In this document: positions 7,717 through 18,872 of the stretch, piece after piece
How the letters are laid out: each line of letters starts with the position of its first letter
How positions within the stretch are numbered: the first letter of the stretch is position 1
NCBI GenBank assembly: GCA_910577255.1
Contig: CAJTMH010000002.1
Span: forward strand, 62,001 to 126,000
Direction: 5' to 3'
Length of the DNA stretch: 64,000 nucleotides
DNA from: an uncultured Duncaniella sp.
GTDB lineage: Bacteria > Bacteroidota > Bacteroidia > Bacteroidales > Muribaculaceae
The notes under the pieces: generated by a model
The model's database searches: none
Seen by the model: only the letters and a program-made list of their open reading frames with translations
Told to the model about the DNA's origin: nothing
Made by a program: the position numbers and the translations under genes

Positions 7717-8409
7717 ATGAAAAAGAAATTAGTGATATCAAGCGGAGCAGGTATCAGTGCCGAGAGCGGAGTGTCGACATTCCGTGACGCAGGTGGCCTG
7801 TGGGAAAACTATCCGGTAATGGAAGTGTGCAGTGCCGATGGGTTTGCACGAAATCCGGCACTCGTGCATCAGTTTTACAATGAGCGTCGCAAAGGTCTGA
7901 TAAATTGCCAACCCAATGCAGCCCATAAAGGACTCGTGGAGCTCGAAAAATGGTATGACGTATATGTGATAACCCAAAACGTAGACGACCTACACGAACG
8001 CGCCGGGAGCGATAAGGTGTTGCACCTTCATGGCGAGCTAATGAAAGTGAGGTCGATGGCCGACGAGACTCGCGTCTATACTCTCGACGAGGCTCATCTG
8101 GAAACATCATCCGACACACGCGATAAGTATGGCGATCCGGTGCGACCCCACATCGTGTTTTTCCAGGAAGCCGTCCCTAACATAGAGCGCGCCATCGAGT
8201 GGGCAGAAGAGGCCGACATATTTGTAGTGATAGGGACTTCGCTTGCCGTGTACCCGGCCGCGAGTCTGCTCCACTATGTCCGTCCGGGAGTACCGGTCTA
8301 TTACATTGATCCTCGTCCGGCCTCTGTGCCACCAAATGTGACCGTCATCCCCAAAACAGCAACTGCCGGAGTCGCCGAATTAATCGACATGCTTAAACCG
8401 GCTGACTGA
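7717..8409 (+). CDS. cobB: CobB-like NAD-dependent protein deacylase (sirtuin) without zinc cysteines
   Basis: Sirtuins remove acyl groups from protein lysines using NAD. The 230-residue core has the NAD-binding SSGAGISAESGV (8-19), TFRDAGGLW (21-29), TQNVDDLHERAG (86-97) and the catalytic His105 in LHLHG. Tyr54 and Arg57 in FYNERR match the pair that in class III sirtuins such as E. coli CobB and SIRT5 binds succinyl or malonyl groups. Only two cysteines exist (Cys38, Cys64), and none lies in the region after His105 where four usually bind zinc. The gene is probably co-transcribed with tadA. The activity is inferred. Confidence 0.88.
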   Translation: MKKKLVISSGAGISAESGVSTFRDAGGLWENYPVMEVCSADGFARNPALVHQFYNERRKGLINCQPNAAHKGLVELEKWYDVYVITQNVDDLHERAGSDKVLHLHGELMKVRSMADETRVYTLDEAHLETSSDTRDKYGDPVRPHIVFFQEAVPNIERAIEWAEEADIFVVIGTSLAVYPAASLLHYVRPGVPVYYIDPRPASVPPNVTVIPKTATAGVAELIDMLKPAD

Positions 8410-8453
8410 ACCGGAACTAATCAACCAACCTTAAACAATCCATATTCCACACC

Positions 8454-10880
8454 ATGAAAACCAGTCAAAAACTATCACTCCTCTCCCTTCTCGCGCTCTG
8501 TATGCCGTTTATGCTCCAGGCTACAAGACTAAAACTATGGTATGACCGACCGGCCGGCCAATGGGTAGAAGCCTTGCCTCTCGGCAACTCACGCCTGGGA
8601 GCCATGGTTTATGGGCAAAACGGATGTGACACCATACAGCTCAACGAAGAAACGATGTGGGGAGGAGGGCCACACTCAAACCACTCACCACGCGCCCTCG
8701 CGCATTTGGACAAGGTGAGGCAGTTAGTGTTTGACGGAAATAATGCCGAAGCGCAGTCACTCATTGACTCAACATTTCTGACAGGAAGCCATGGGATGCC
8801 CTATCAAACCATAGGGTCACTGCTACTGAAGTTCCCGGGCCACGAGAATCCAACGGCTTACTACCGCGATCTCAACCTTGACAGTGCGGTGGCGACTGTG
8901 AAATACAAGGTAGGTGACACTGAGTTCAGACGTGAAATGTTCACATCGTTCACCGACGATATACTCATCATTCGCCTCACTGCCTCAAAACCCAACTCGC
9001 TCAATTTCTCTGCATCGTTTATATCCCCTATGGCCCACGAGGTGAGCCATCGAGGCAAAAACCTAATTCTTTCGACACGCGGTGCTGACCATGAGGGTGT
9101 CAAAGGAATGGTGAAAGGCGCAACAATCCTTGACGTTGTCCCCGAAGAGGGTAAACTTTCACTCGCAGGGGACTCCATCACTGTCACAGATGCCACAGCG
9201 GCAACCATCTATGTCTCAACCACCACCAACTTCGTGAACTATAAAAATGTGACAGCCAACGAGAACAAACGTGCCCGCGACATCCTTGCGAAAGCCAAGC
9301 GGAAGCCTTACGGCAACGCACGGCGCTCGCATATTGACGCTTACCAGGAGCAATTCGGAAGGGTGGATATATCGCTTGGCGAGACCTCCGACGCCACTGA
9401 GAACCGTCCGACTGATGCGCGCATCAGAAGTTTTGCTGATGGAAATGACCAGGCATTGGCGGCTCTCCTGTTTCAGTATGGGCGTTACCTGCTGATATCC
9501 TCATCGCAGCCCGGCGGTCAGGCGGCCAATCTGCAAGGAATCTGGAATGACCAGCTATATGCCCCCTGGGACGGGAAATATACCATCAATATCAATCTGC
9601 AGATGAATTATTGGCCGGCTGAGGTGACAAATCTGTCAGAATGCCATCAACCCCTCTTCACTCTAATCAGCGAACTGGCCGACAATGCTCAGACCACTGC
9701 GCGCAGCATGTATGGATGCCCCGGATGGGTTGCGCACCACAACACAGACTTATGGCGTTCATCAGGTGTTGTTGACAAAGCATTTTACGGCACATGGCCA
9801 AATGGTGGCGCATGGCTGTGCGGCCATCTGTGGCAACACTATCTCCACACCGGCGACAAGGAATTTCTCGCTGAAGTCTATCCAGTGATGAAAGGAGCCT
9901 CCGACTTTTTTCTCGCGTTCCTGACAGAGCATCCGACCTATGGGTGGATGGTGACTGTTCCATCAATGTCGCCCGAGCATGGTCCCGCAGGACAGCGAGG
10001 AGGGAAGTCGTCAATAGCGGCAGGCTGCACCATGGATAATCAGATAGCGTTTGAGCTGCTAACCAACACCCTGGCCGCCGCCAACATCCTGGGTGAGTGT
10101 AAATCATACACCGATTCACTCGAAGGGATGATAGCGAAGCTTCCCCCGATGCAGATAGGGCGACACAATCAACTGCAGGAGTGGCTTGAGGATCTTGACA
10201 ATCCGCGAGACCAGCACAGGCATATCTCACACGCATTCGGCATGTACCCCGGCAATCAGATTTCACCTTACACCTCTCCCCAACTCTTTCAGGCCGTAAA
10301 AAACACCCTCCTACAGCGAGGCGACGAAGCCACCGGATGGTCAATAGGATGGAAAGTGAATCTCTGGGCAAGGCTCCAGGATGGTAACCACGCTTACCGT
10401 ATCATCAACAATATGCTGCGTGAGCGCACATATCCCAACCTCTTCGATGCTCACCCGCCATTTCAGATCGACGGCAATTTCGGCTACACGGCAGGAGTGG
10501 CGGAGATGTTGCTGCAGAGCCATGACGGAGCGGTCCACCTCCTGCCGGCACTTCCGGAAGTGTGGGACAAGGGGACGGTGAAAGGGCTTGTGGCTCGTGG
10601 CGGATTTGAGATAGCCATGGACTGGGACGGCGGTCAGCTCAACACGGCAACCGTCACCTCACGCCTCGGGGGAAACCTGCGCCTACGCTCTTTTGTACCG
10701 CTCAAGGGTGAAGGCCTGATACCTGCCACAGGCGAAAACCCCAATCATCTATTCAAAAAGGCACCCATAAAGGCACCTCTCATATCTTCCGAAATCACCC
10801 CGCAGTCGCCCATTGTCCCCAAAGTCTATGAATATGATCTCCCGACCGCACCGGGCCAGACCTACATCATCACACGCTAA
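8454..10880 (+). CDS. Secreted alpha-L-fucosidase, GH95 family
   Basis: Removes terminal alpha-1,2-linked L-fucose (some members act on galactose) from host mucin or milk glycans. The 808-residue protein starts with a signal peptide ending near QA at 22-23. The N-terminal domain (LKLWYDRPAGQWVEALPLGN, then LNEETMWGGGPH) and the catalytic barrel (NINLQMNYWPAE, PSMSPEHGP, QIDGNFGYTAG) follow the GH95 pattern. In the Bifidobacterium enzyme AfcA the acid is a glutamate and the base system uses asparagines and an aspartate; the Glu of SPEHG and the Asp of QIDGNFG are the apparent counterparts. No susC/susD pair is nearby, so it is not in a polysaccharide utilisation locus. Confidence 0.92.
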   Translation: MKTSQKLSLLSLLALCMPFMLQATRLKLWYDRPAGQWVEALPLGNSRLGAMVYGQNGCDTIQLNEETMWGGGPHSNHSPRALAHLDKVRQLVFDGNNAEAQSLIDSTFLTGSHGMPYQTIGSLLLKFPGHENPTAYYRDLNLDSAVATVKYKVGDTEFRREMFTSFTDDILIIRLTASKPNSLNFSASFISPMAHEVSHRGKNLILSTRGADHEGVKGMVKGATILDVVPEEGKLSLAGDSITVTDATAATIYVSTTTNFVNYKNVTANENKRARDILAKAKRKPYGNARRSHIDAYQEQFGRVDISLGETSDATENRPTDARIRSFADGNDQALAALLFQYGRYLLISSSQPGGQAANLQGIWNDQLYAPWDGKYTININLQMNYWPAEVTNLSECHQPLFTLISELADNAQTTARSMYGCPGWVAHHNTDLWRSSGVVDKAFYGTWPNGGAWLCGHLWQHYLHTGDKEFLAEVYPVMKGASDFFLAFLTEHPTYGWMVTVPSMSPEHGPAGQRGGKSSIAAGCTMDNQIAFELLTNTLAAANILGECKSYTDSLEGMIAKLPPMQIGRHNQLQEWLEDLDNPRDQHRHISHAFGMYPGNQISPYTSPQLFQAVKNTLLQRGDEATGWSIGWKVNLWARLQDGNHAYRIINNMLRERTYPNLFDAHPPFQIDGNFGYTAGVAEMLLQSHDGAVHLLPALPEVWDKGTVKGLVARGGFEIAMDWDGGQLNTATVTSRLGGNLRLRSFVPLKGEGLIPATGENPNHLFKKAPIKAPLISSEITPQSPIVPKVYEYDLPTAPGQTYIITR

Positions 10881-10943
10881 TGGCCTGTGAACTATAAATG
10901 TGATAAATTGTTAAATCATTAACGGTAATTTAAGAGTTTTTCC

Positions 10944-10951
10944 TACCTTTG
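10944..10951 (+). promoter_or_regulatory. Putative -7 box of topA
   Basis: TACCTTTG fits TAnnTTTG, but no convincing TTG was found 19-22 bases upstream. Transcription from about 10957 would give a 5' leader of about 65 bases that includes a CAAGGG (10965-10970)/CCCTTG (10984-10989) stem-loop. Confidence 0.45.
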
Positions 10952-11023
10952 CCGATTGAATTGCCAAGGGTCTGACATTATGGCCCTTGATACACGCCAA
11001 TTTATGGCACCGATCAACTGAAT

Positions 11024-13360
11024 ATGTTAAAAAATCTCGTCATAGTAGAGTCTCCGGCCAAAGCCAAGACCATCGAAAAATTTCTCGGCAAGGATTACAA
11101 AGTCATGTCGAGCTACGGACACATTCGCGACCTCCGGAAGAAGGATATCAGCATAAATGTAGGCACCGACTTTCAGCCGGTCTATGAAATTCCGGCCGAC
11201 AAGAAAACCCTGGTGAGCGAATTGAAAAAAGCCGCCAAGGATGCCGACATAGTATGGCTCGCATCCGATGAGGACCGCGAAGGAGAAGCTATAGCATGGC
11301 ATCTCTATGAAGTGCTTGGACTGAAACCGGAAAAGACACGCCGAATCGTGTTCCACGAGATTACAAAGAATGCCATCCTCAACGCCATCGAGAATCCACG
11401 CGACATCGACCTACATCTGGTGGATGCACAGCAGGCGCGCCGAGTGCTCGACCGTCTCGTGGGATTTGAACTCTCACCGGTGCTGTGGAAAAAGATAAAG
11501 CCGGCACTTTCTGCCGGCCGTGTGCAGTCAGTGGCAGTGCGTCTTATTGTGGACCGCGAGAATGAAATCAACAATTTCACATCCGAACCCTACTACAGAG
11601 TCACCGCCCTCTTCACCATCCCTGGAGGTGCACAGCTTCAGGCCGAGCTCAACCGCCGTCTACCTGACGAAGAAAGCGCCCGCAAATTCTTGGAGGACTG
11701 TAAGCGATCCACATTCAAAGTTTCCGACATATCGGTTAAGCCATTGAAGAAATCACCGGCGCCCCCATTCACCACCTCCACACTTCAGCAGGAGGCTGGA
11801 CGAAAGCTGGGATTCACAGTGTCACAGACAATGATGATAGCGCAGAAGCTCTATGAAGCCGGTCACATCACCTATATGCGTACCGACTCGCTCAACCTGT
11901 CATCACTGGCCATCGCGACCATCTCGAAGCTCATCACCGAGGAACTGGGAGAAAAATATCTCAAGATACGCAAGTACCACACCAGCTCTAAAGGTGCCCA
12001 GGAGGCCCATGAGGCCATCCGCCCCACATATATCGATCAGGAAACCATCGACGGAACCGCACAGGAAAAACGTCTGTACCGACTTATACGCCTCCGCACC
12101 ATGGCCTCACAGATGGCCGATGCCGAAATGGAAAAAACCACCATCGACATCGTCCCCTCGGAATGCGAACAGCATTTCACAGCGTCAGGAGAGGTTATCA
12201 AGTTTGACGGCTTCTTAAAAGTGTATCTCGAAGGAAACGATGACGACAACGAATCGTCGGCAAAAGAGACCACGCTACCGAAGATAACCACCGGTGAAAT
12301 CGTGACTCCCGACAACATCGTGGCAACAGAGCGTTTCACACTCGCTCCCCCACGTTACACCGAAGCATCGCTCGTCAAGAAAATGGAGGAACTCGGCATA
12401 GGGCGCCCGTCGACCTACGCTCCTACCATCTCCACCATTCAGCACCGCGAATATATAGTGAAAGGTGAGAAACCGGGCGAAAAACGAGAATTCAATGTAC
12501 TTTCACTCGACGCCGCAGGAAAAATCACAGCGCGCATCAAGAGCGAGAACGTCGGTGCAGAGAAAGGCAAACTGCTTCCGACCGACACCGGCATAATAGT
12601 CAATGAATTCCTGACCGAACATTTCCCCGACATCCTCGACTATGACTTCACGGCGAGCATGGAGGCTAAGTTTGACCAGATAGCCGAAGGAGAAAGCAAC
12701 TGGAACCAGGAGATAGCAGAATTCTATCAACTGTTCCACCCCGAAGTTGAGAAAGCCAACGAACTTCGCACCGAGCATAAGGTCGGTGAGAGAATCCTCG
12801 GCACACACCCCGACACTGGCGAGCCAATCTCAGTAAAGATCGGACGTTTCGGCCCGATAGTCCAGATAGGCTCTGTGGACAGCAAGGATAAACCCAGGTT
12901 CGCATCACTTCGCAAGGACCAGAGTGTGTTTGACATCACTCTTGAGGATGCACTCAAACTCTTTGAGCTGCCCCGCGAGGTAGGCGAATTCGAGGGCAAA
13001 CCGGTCATCGCAGCCATCGGACGTTTCGGCCCCTATCTCCGCCATGACGGAAAGTTCGTCTCAATCCCTAAAGATATAGCCCCGACCTCAATCTCAATCG
13101 AGGAAGCCGAGGAGCTTATAAAAGCTAAAAGAGAGGCCGACAACAATAAAGTTGTGAAGATTTTCGACGAAGATCCCGACATCCAGATTCTCAACGGACG
13201 CTACGGTGTGTACATATCCTATAAAAAGGATAATTACAAGATTCCCAAAAGCGTCGAGAATCCTGCGGCCCTCACAATCGACCAGGTCAAGGAAATAATC
13301 GCCGACCAGGAGAAAGCACCTAAGAAAACCACACGGCGCACCACGCGCAAAAAAGCGTAA
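11024..13360 (+). CDS. topA: DNA topoisomerase I (type IA)
   Basis: Relaxes negative supercoils by single-strand passage. The 778-residue protein has the N-terminal Toprim domain (IVESPAKAKTIEKFLG; acidic motif S81-D-E-D-R-E86), the type IA core with the active-site Tyr284 in ITYMRTDS, and GRPSTYAPTI further on. The C-terminus holds at least three small repeats around GRFGPIVQIG, GRFGPYLRH and GRYGVYISY, then a basic tail (KKTTRRTTRKKA). The four-cysteine zinc ribbons of the E. coli enzyme are absent; the repeat type is common outside gamma-proteobacteria. The pseudouridine synthase gene follows after eight bases. Confidence 0.97.
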   Translation: MLKNLVIVESPAKAKTIEKFLGKDYKVMSSYGHIRDLRKKDISINVGTDFQPVYEIPADKKTLVSELKKAAKDADIVWLASDEDREGEAIAWHLYEVLGLKPEKTRRIVFHEITKNAILNAIENPRDIDLHLVDAQQARRVLDRLVGFELSPVLWKKIKPALSAGRVQSVAVRLIVDRENEINNFTSEPYYRVTALFTIPGGAQLQAELNRRLPDEESARKFLEDCKRSTFKVSDISVKPLKKSPAPPFTTSTLQQEAGRKLGFTVSQTMMIAQKLYEAGHITYMRTDSLNLSSLAIATISKLITEELGEKYLKIRKYHTSSKGAQEAHEAIRPTYIDQETIDGTAQEKRLYRLIRLRTMASQMADAEMEKTTIDIVPSECEQHFTASGEVIKFDGFLKVYLEGNDDDNESSAKETTLPKITTGEIVTPDNIVATERFTLAPPRYTEASLVKKMEELGIGRPSTYAPTISTIQHREYIVKGEKPGEKREFNVLSLDAAGKITARIKSENVGAEKGKLLPTDTGIIVNEFLTEHFPDILDYDFTASMEAKFDQIAEGESNWNQEIAEFYQLFHPEVEKANELRTEHKVGERILGTHPDTGEPISVKIGRFGPIVQIGSVDSKDKPRFASLRKDQSVFDITLEDALKLFELPREVGEFEGKPVIAAIGRFGPYLRHDGKFVSIPKDIAPTSISIEEAEELIKAKREADNNKVVKIFDEDPDIQILNGRYGVYISYKKDNYKIPKSVENPAALTIDQVKEIIADQEKAPKKTTRRTTRKKA

Positions 13361-13368
13361 TAAACAAG

Positions 13369-14295
13369 ATGCCCAAAAAGAATTATTCAACAAAACCGGG
13401 CGCGGAACGCAACACATTCAAACCTGATGTTATAGAGACATACCACGTGGAACAGGAGGGACAATTGCTCGACTTCCTCATCGCGTCCATGCCTCAGCGT
13501 AAACGCACGGCCATCAAAAACCTTTTGGCTCACAACCAAATAGCCATCAATGGCATACCCACCACGCAGTTTGACACCACTCTTGCCCCTGGCGACGAGG
13601 TGAAAGCGAATCTCACACGCGAGTTCCGCATATTCTACAACCGTCGTCTCAAACTGGTGTACGAGGACGATGATATAATCGTGGTCAACAAGGGATATGG
13701 ATTGCTATCGATGGGCACAGATAAAATCAAGGAGGGCACAGCCTACAGCATACTGCGCGACCATCTGAAGTGGGAAAACCCGCGCAACAAACTCTTTATT
13801 GTACACCGACTTGACCGCGACACATCGGGACTCATGGTGTTCGCCAAGACAATTGAGGCAAAAGAACGTCTGCAGCATAACTGGAACAACATGGTCCTGA
13901 GCCGCAAATATCTGGCCGTGGTGGAAGGAAAAGTTGAGCCTGAGGAGGGCGAAGTGCGCAGCTATCTTGCCGAGAACTCCAAATTCGAGGTATACTCCAC
14001 TGACAACCCTGCCGAAGGACAGCTTGCAGTGACACGCTACAAGACCCTCCGTTCGCGCAACGGATACTCGCTGATGGAAGTGTCGCTCGACACAGGACGC
14101 AAGAACCAGATACGTGTCCACATGAAGGATCTCGGCCACCCAATTGCCGGCGACCGCCGTTATGGCGCGAAAAGTTCACCAATCCACCGCATGGCACTTC
14201 ATGCGCAGACACTGCGCTTTGTCCACCCTATCACACGCAAGGACATGAATTTCTCTACACCGGTGCCTGCATCGTTTGCAAAGATGGTGAAATAA
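13369..14295 (+). CDS. RluA-family 23S rRNA/tRNA pseudouridine synthase
   Basis: Isomerises specific uridines to pseudouridine in rRNA or tRNA. In this 308-residue protein an S4-like RNA-binding domain (about 30-85) is followed by the synthase domain with catalytic Asp149 in HRLDRDTSGL, plus GRKNQIRVHM and HPIAGDRRYGA. This order is that of RluC/RluD-type enzymes. The target site cannot be told from sequence. It is the second gene after topA (8-base gap) and ends at a strong terminator. Confidence 0.93.
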   Translation: MPKKNYSTKPGAERNTFKPDVIETYHVEQEGQLLDFLIASMPQRKRTAIKNLLAHNQIAINGIPTTQFDTTLAPGDEVKANLTREFRIFYNRRLKLVYEDDDIIVVNKGYGLLSMGTDKIKEGTAYSILRDHLKWENPRNKLFIVHRLDRDTSGLMVFAKTIEAKERLQHNWNNMVLSRKYLAVVEGKVEPEEGEVRSYLAENSKFEVYSTDNPAEGQLAVTRYKTLRSRNGYSLMEVSLDTGRKNQIRVHMKDLGHPIAGDRRYGAKSSPIHRMALHAQTLRFVHPITRKDMNFSTPVPASFAKMVK

Positions 14296-14320
14296 GCCGG
14301 TCTTTACTTCACCACTACAT

Positions 14321-14383
14321 AAAAAACGCTGAACGCATAGATTTCTCCATCAGGGAGAAGCATCTATGCGTTCAGTGTTTTTT
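14321..14383. terminator. Long bidirectional intrinsic terminator
   Basis: A 22-base arm (14321-14342, starting with six A) pairs with 14362-14383 (ending with six T) with one G-T wobble, and TTCTCC/GGAGAA continues the stem into the loop. It ends both the topA operon (plus) and the M3 peptidase operon (minus). Confidence 0.92.
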
Positions 14384-14400
14384 ACGGTCTACGGCTTCCC

Positions 14401-16533
<2,133 letters not shown>

Positions 16534-16561
16534 GTATTTTGATAATGATTGATATTTCAGT

Positions 16562-18757
16562 CTAACTGTTGGCCTGAGCTATTGCCTTGTCGACCACAAT
16601 CCCCATCAGCATCTCATCAATATCCGTTGCGGAAGCAAAGAGATGACGGTCAGCATCCAGATCGCGAAGGAAACTCTTCACATCACCTCCGCGGGCCACG
16701 ATTGAATCAGCATAGCGGGCGGCTGCGTCGGAATAACGGCCTGTCAGCATGTCAAGGTGTCCGGCATTCAGATAATCGGCGGCGGCCGGCTTGCCGGCAA
16801 GGAGAATGTCGATATATTTTCTTGCGCGGACATAATCGCCGCTCAGCAGCGAACACCATGCTATAGGTCGGGTGGACCGCTCTGACTCTCCTGAGAGGAA
16901 CTCCACCTTGAAGAAACACTTCAGGGCCTCATCATACTCCCCGGTCTCCATGTGGCAGTAACCGGTGTTGATGGCGATAGTGACATCATCAGGGTTGAAT
17001 TCAGCCAGTTTTTTATAATACGGCAACGCTTCCTTCCACTCGCCAAGGGCCTTATGGCAGGCAGCCAGACGGCGCATAGTCCATCGACTATCGGCATTAA
17101 GGAGCTCACTTTGGCTATAGTATGTCAACGCATCACGTGTACGCCCAAGCGACTGGCAACAGTAGCCCATCTTCTGGAACAACTCAGCCGAGGGGGGCAT
17201 CTTGAGCGAAAGGCGGTCAAATATGGTCAACGCATCCTCAAAGAACTTACGTTTGAAGCAGAATTCCCCAACAAGCCGCAGCGTATCGGCGTCATCAAAT
17301 ACCCCCGCCAGGAGCGGATGGTTGGCAAGATTTAGCGATGTGCTGAACGGATCCTTGAATTCACCCTTGCGCCTGAACAGTTTAAAGAATCTGTAGAGAT
17401 CCTGCACATATTTATTGGCCACATTCTCGCGTCCTTTCTGCTGTCCGTTGAGTTCCGAGAGGTTCAACTGAGCCATCTGGTCGGAATGTGCCTGGAACTG
17501 CGAAGCCATCATGGACCGTTGACTCTCGGGAATCTGCTCCATAGAGAGCACCACTGAGTACTTATCGCTGTTACAGAACATCGGGGCATTGACTATCAGC
17601 TCACACAGCATCCTGGTGGTCTGGTCGAGCGACTGGGTGAGCAGCGAATGCGATGTGTGGAACGGAAGAAACCAGTTGGATATGTCATTAAAAAAGGAGA
17701 AGGTCTTCAGCTTGCTGAAGGTCCCCATCATCACATCGCCACCATCCTCCTGTATTTCCTGCAGTTCCTTCATCTTGTCGGCCACACCGGATTTCTCAAG
17801 AATCTCGGCCCATTCGGGGTTCTCCTCGATCGACTCCACATCCAGCGGACGGTTCTTAAGTTTTTCAATTTCAGGACGCAGTTTCATCATTTCAGGTATC
17901 ACCTCGTCGTTGAGTTTGCGGCTTATCCGCTCCGTCTCACGCGAACGCACGAACTGCAGAAGCATCATCTTCACGTCCGAATCCCAGAGAGGCTGTTCGG
18001 TCAGACTGTCGAACCGGGCACGGAGTTTCCTGCTCATCGGTCTGGAACGGTAGACCCACATCGCCATAAGCAACCCGCACAAAGCCCTGACGGAGAGTTC
18101 GGGAGACTGAAGGGTGTAGGCATCCATGAGCAGACGCATGCGCCTCTCATCGTAATACTCAAGTAACCCCATTGTCACACCTCCTATCACGAGCGACTTG
18201 AAATGCTCAGGAAGAGCCTGGTCGGTAAGCAGTGAACTTATGGTCTCCTGATCATCAACCGAGAGCGGATATGTGATCCATATCAGATTGAACAGTCGTT
18301 TTTCAATCGCTTCCGCCCGGAAAGTGAGGTCACGCTGTGCCTGCGCCACATTTTCGGCAAGAACGGCGAATGAGAGGCGGTCATTGACATGGCGGTATTC
18401 TGCCGCGAGCGAGTTAATCGAAACTCCGTTCTGGGTCTGCTCATAGCGCAGGGTGTTGAAATAGAGCGTAGGAGCATCGGCTATGCGCGACTGGCGGTTA
18501 AGACCGTCAGCGAGTCGGCGGATACCGTCAGCCAACTCTTCATACACCTCACCGCGCCCCGGGTCAGGCATTCCCTCAAGGGCGTAACGCGACATATAGT
18601 CGTAGCTCTCACGCAAGCGGGCGATTTCCGACTTTATATCCCATACATTACCGTCGAGTGATGCCACGGCATTGTCAAGGAGCGCGAAAGCCCCCGAAAG
18701 CCGACGCTGGGCAAGGAGAAGTTCTATATCTTTATTTAGATTGATTTCTGTAGTCAT
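16562..18757 (-). CDS. Large cytoplasmic TPR protein of unknown function
   Basis: A 731-residue protein without signal peptide or membrane segment. The first ~440 residues are helical and charged with no recognised family (LDNAVASLDGNVWDIKSEIARL; FNLIWITYPLSV). The C-terminal ~250 residues contain several tetratricopeptide repeats: AELFQKMGYCCQSLGRTRDA, WTMRRLAACHKALGEWKEA, TIAINTGYCHMETGEYDEA and ADYLNAGHLDMLTGRYSDA. Such repeats usually bind partner proteins. It is the first gene of a pair with the M3 peptidase and is transcribed away from dxr. Confidence 0.85.
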   Translation of the reverse strand: MTTEINLNKDIELLLAQRRLSGAFALLDNAVASLDGNVWDIKSEIARLRESYDYMSRYALEGMPDPGRGEVYEELADGIRRLADGLNRQSRIADAPTLYFNTLRYEQTQNGVSINSLAAEYRHVNDRLSFAVLAENVAQAQRDLTFRAEAIEKRLFNLIWITYPLSVDDQETISSLLTDQALPEHFKSLVIGGVTMGLLEYYDERRMRLLMDAYTLQSPELSVRALCGLLMAMWVYRSRPMSRKLRARFDSLTEQPLWDSDVKMMLLQFVRSRETERISRKLNDEVIPEMMKLRPEIEKLKNRPLDVESIEENPEWAEILEKSGVADKMKELQEIQEDGGDVMMGTFSKLKTFSFFNDISNWFLPFHTSHSLLTQSLDQTTRMLCELIVNAPMFCNSDKYSVVLSMEQIPESQRSMMASQFQAHSDQMAQLNLSELNGQQKGRENVANKYVQDLYRFFKLFRRKGEFKDPFSTSLNLANHPLLAGVFDDADTLRLVGEFCFKRKFFEDALTIFDRLSLKMPPSAELFQKMGYCCQSLGRTRDALTYYSQSELLNADSRWTMRRLAACHKALGEWKEALPYYKKLAEFNPDDVTIAINTGYCHMETGEYDEALKCFFKVEFLSGESERSTRPIAWCSLLSGDYVRARKYIDILLAGKPAAADYLNAGHLDMLTGRYSDAAARYADSIVARGGDVKSFLRDLDADRHLFASATDIDEMLMGIVVDKAIAQANS

Positions 18758-18764
18758 AAGAATG

Positions 18765-18772
18765 CAAATTTA
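18765..18772 (-). promoter_or_regulatory. Putative -7 box of the TPR gene
   Basis: TAAATTTG on the minus strand (18772 to 18765), extended by CA, ends eight bases before the ATG at 18757. No -33 TTG with the usual spacing was found. If it is real, the mRNA is almost leaderless. Confidence 0.5.
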
Positions 18773-18815
18773 GCATTAATTCCGCAAAAATCGTGCCAAA
18801 ATGCTGGATTTTCAC

Positions 18816-18823
18816 TAAATTTG
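18816..18823 (+). promoter_or_regulatory. Putative extended -7 box of dxr
   Basis: TAAATTTG lies in the 15-base string TTCACTAAATTTGCA, which recurs exactly before the polymerase delta' gene (29977-29991). The leader to the ATG at 18873 would be about 45 bases. No good -33 element was seen. Confidence 0.6.
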
Positions 18824-18872
18824 CAACTCTTATATTCTCACTCAACAATTTTTAATCTAAAACGAGGCTGAT

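Noticed and set aside
9667..10371. 234-codon open frame on the minus strand inside the fucosidase gene
   Set aside because: Rich in Arg, Cys and Ser, as out-of-frame translations of GC-rich genes usually are; GH95 motifs on the plus strand cover it.
8454..10880. A polysaccharide utilisation locus around the GH95 gene
   Set aside because: No susC/susD, sensor or other glycan enzyme genes lie next to it; neighbours are housekeeping genes.
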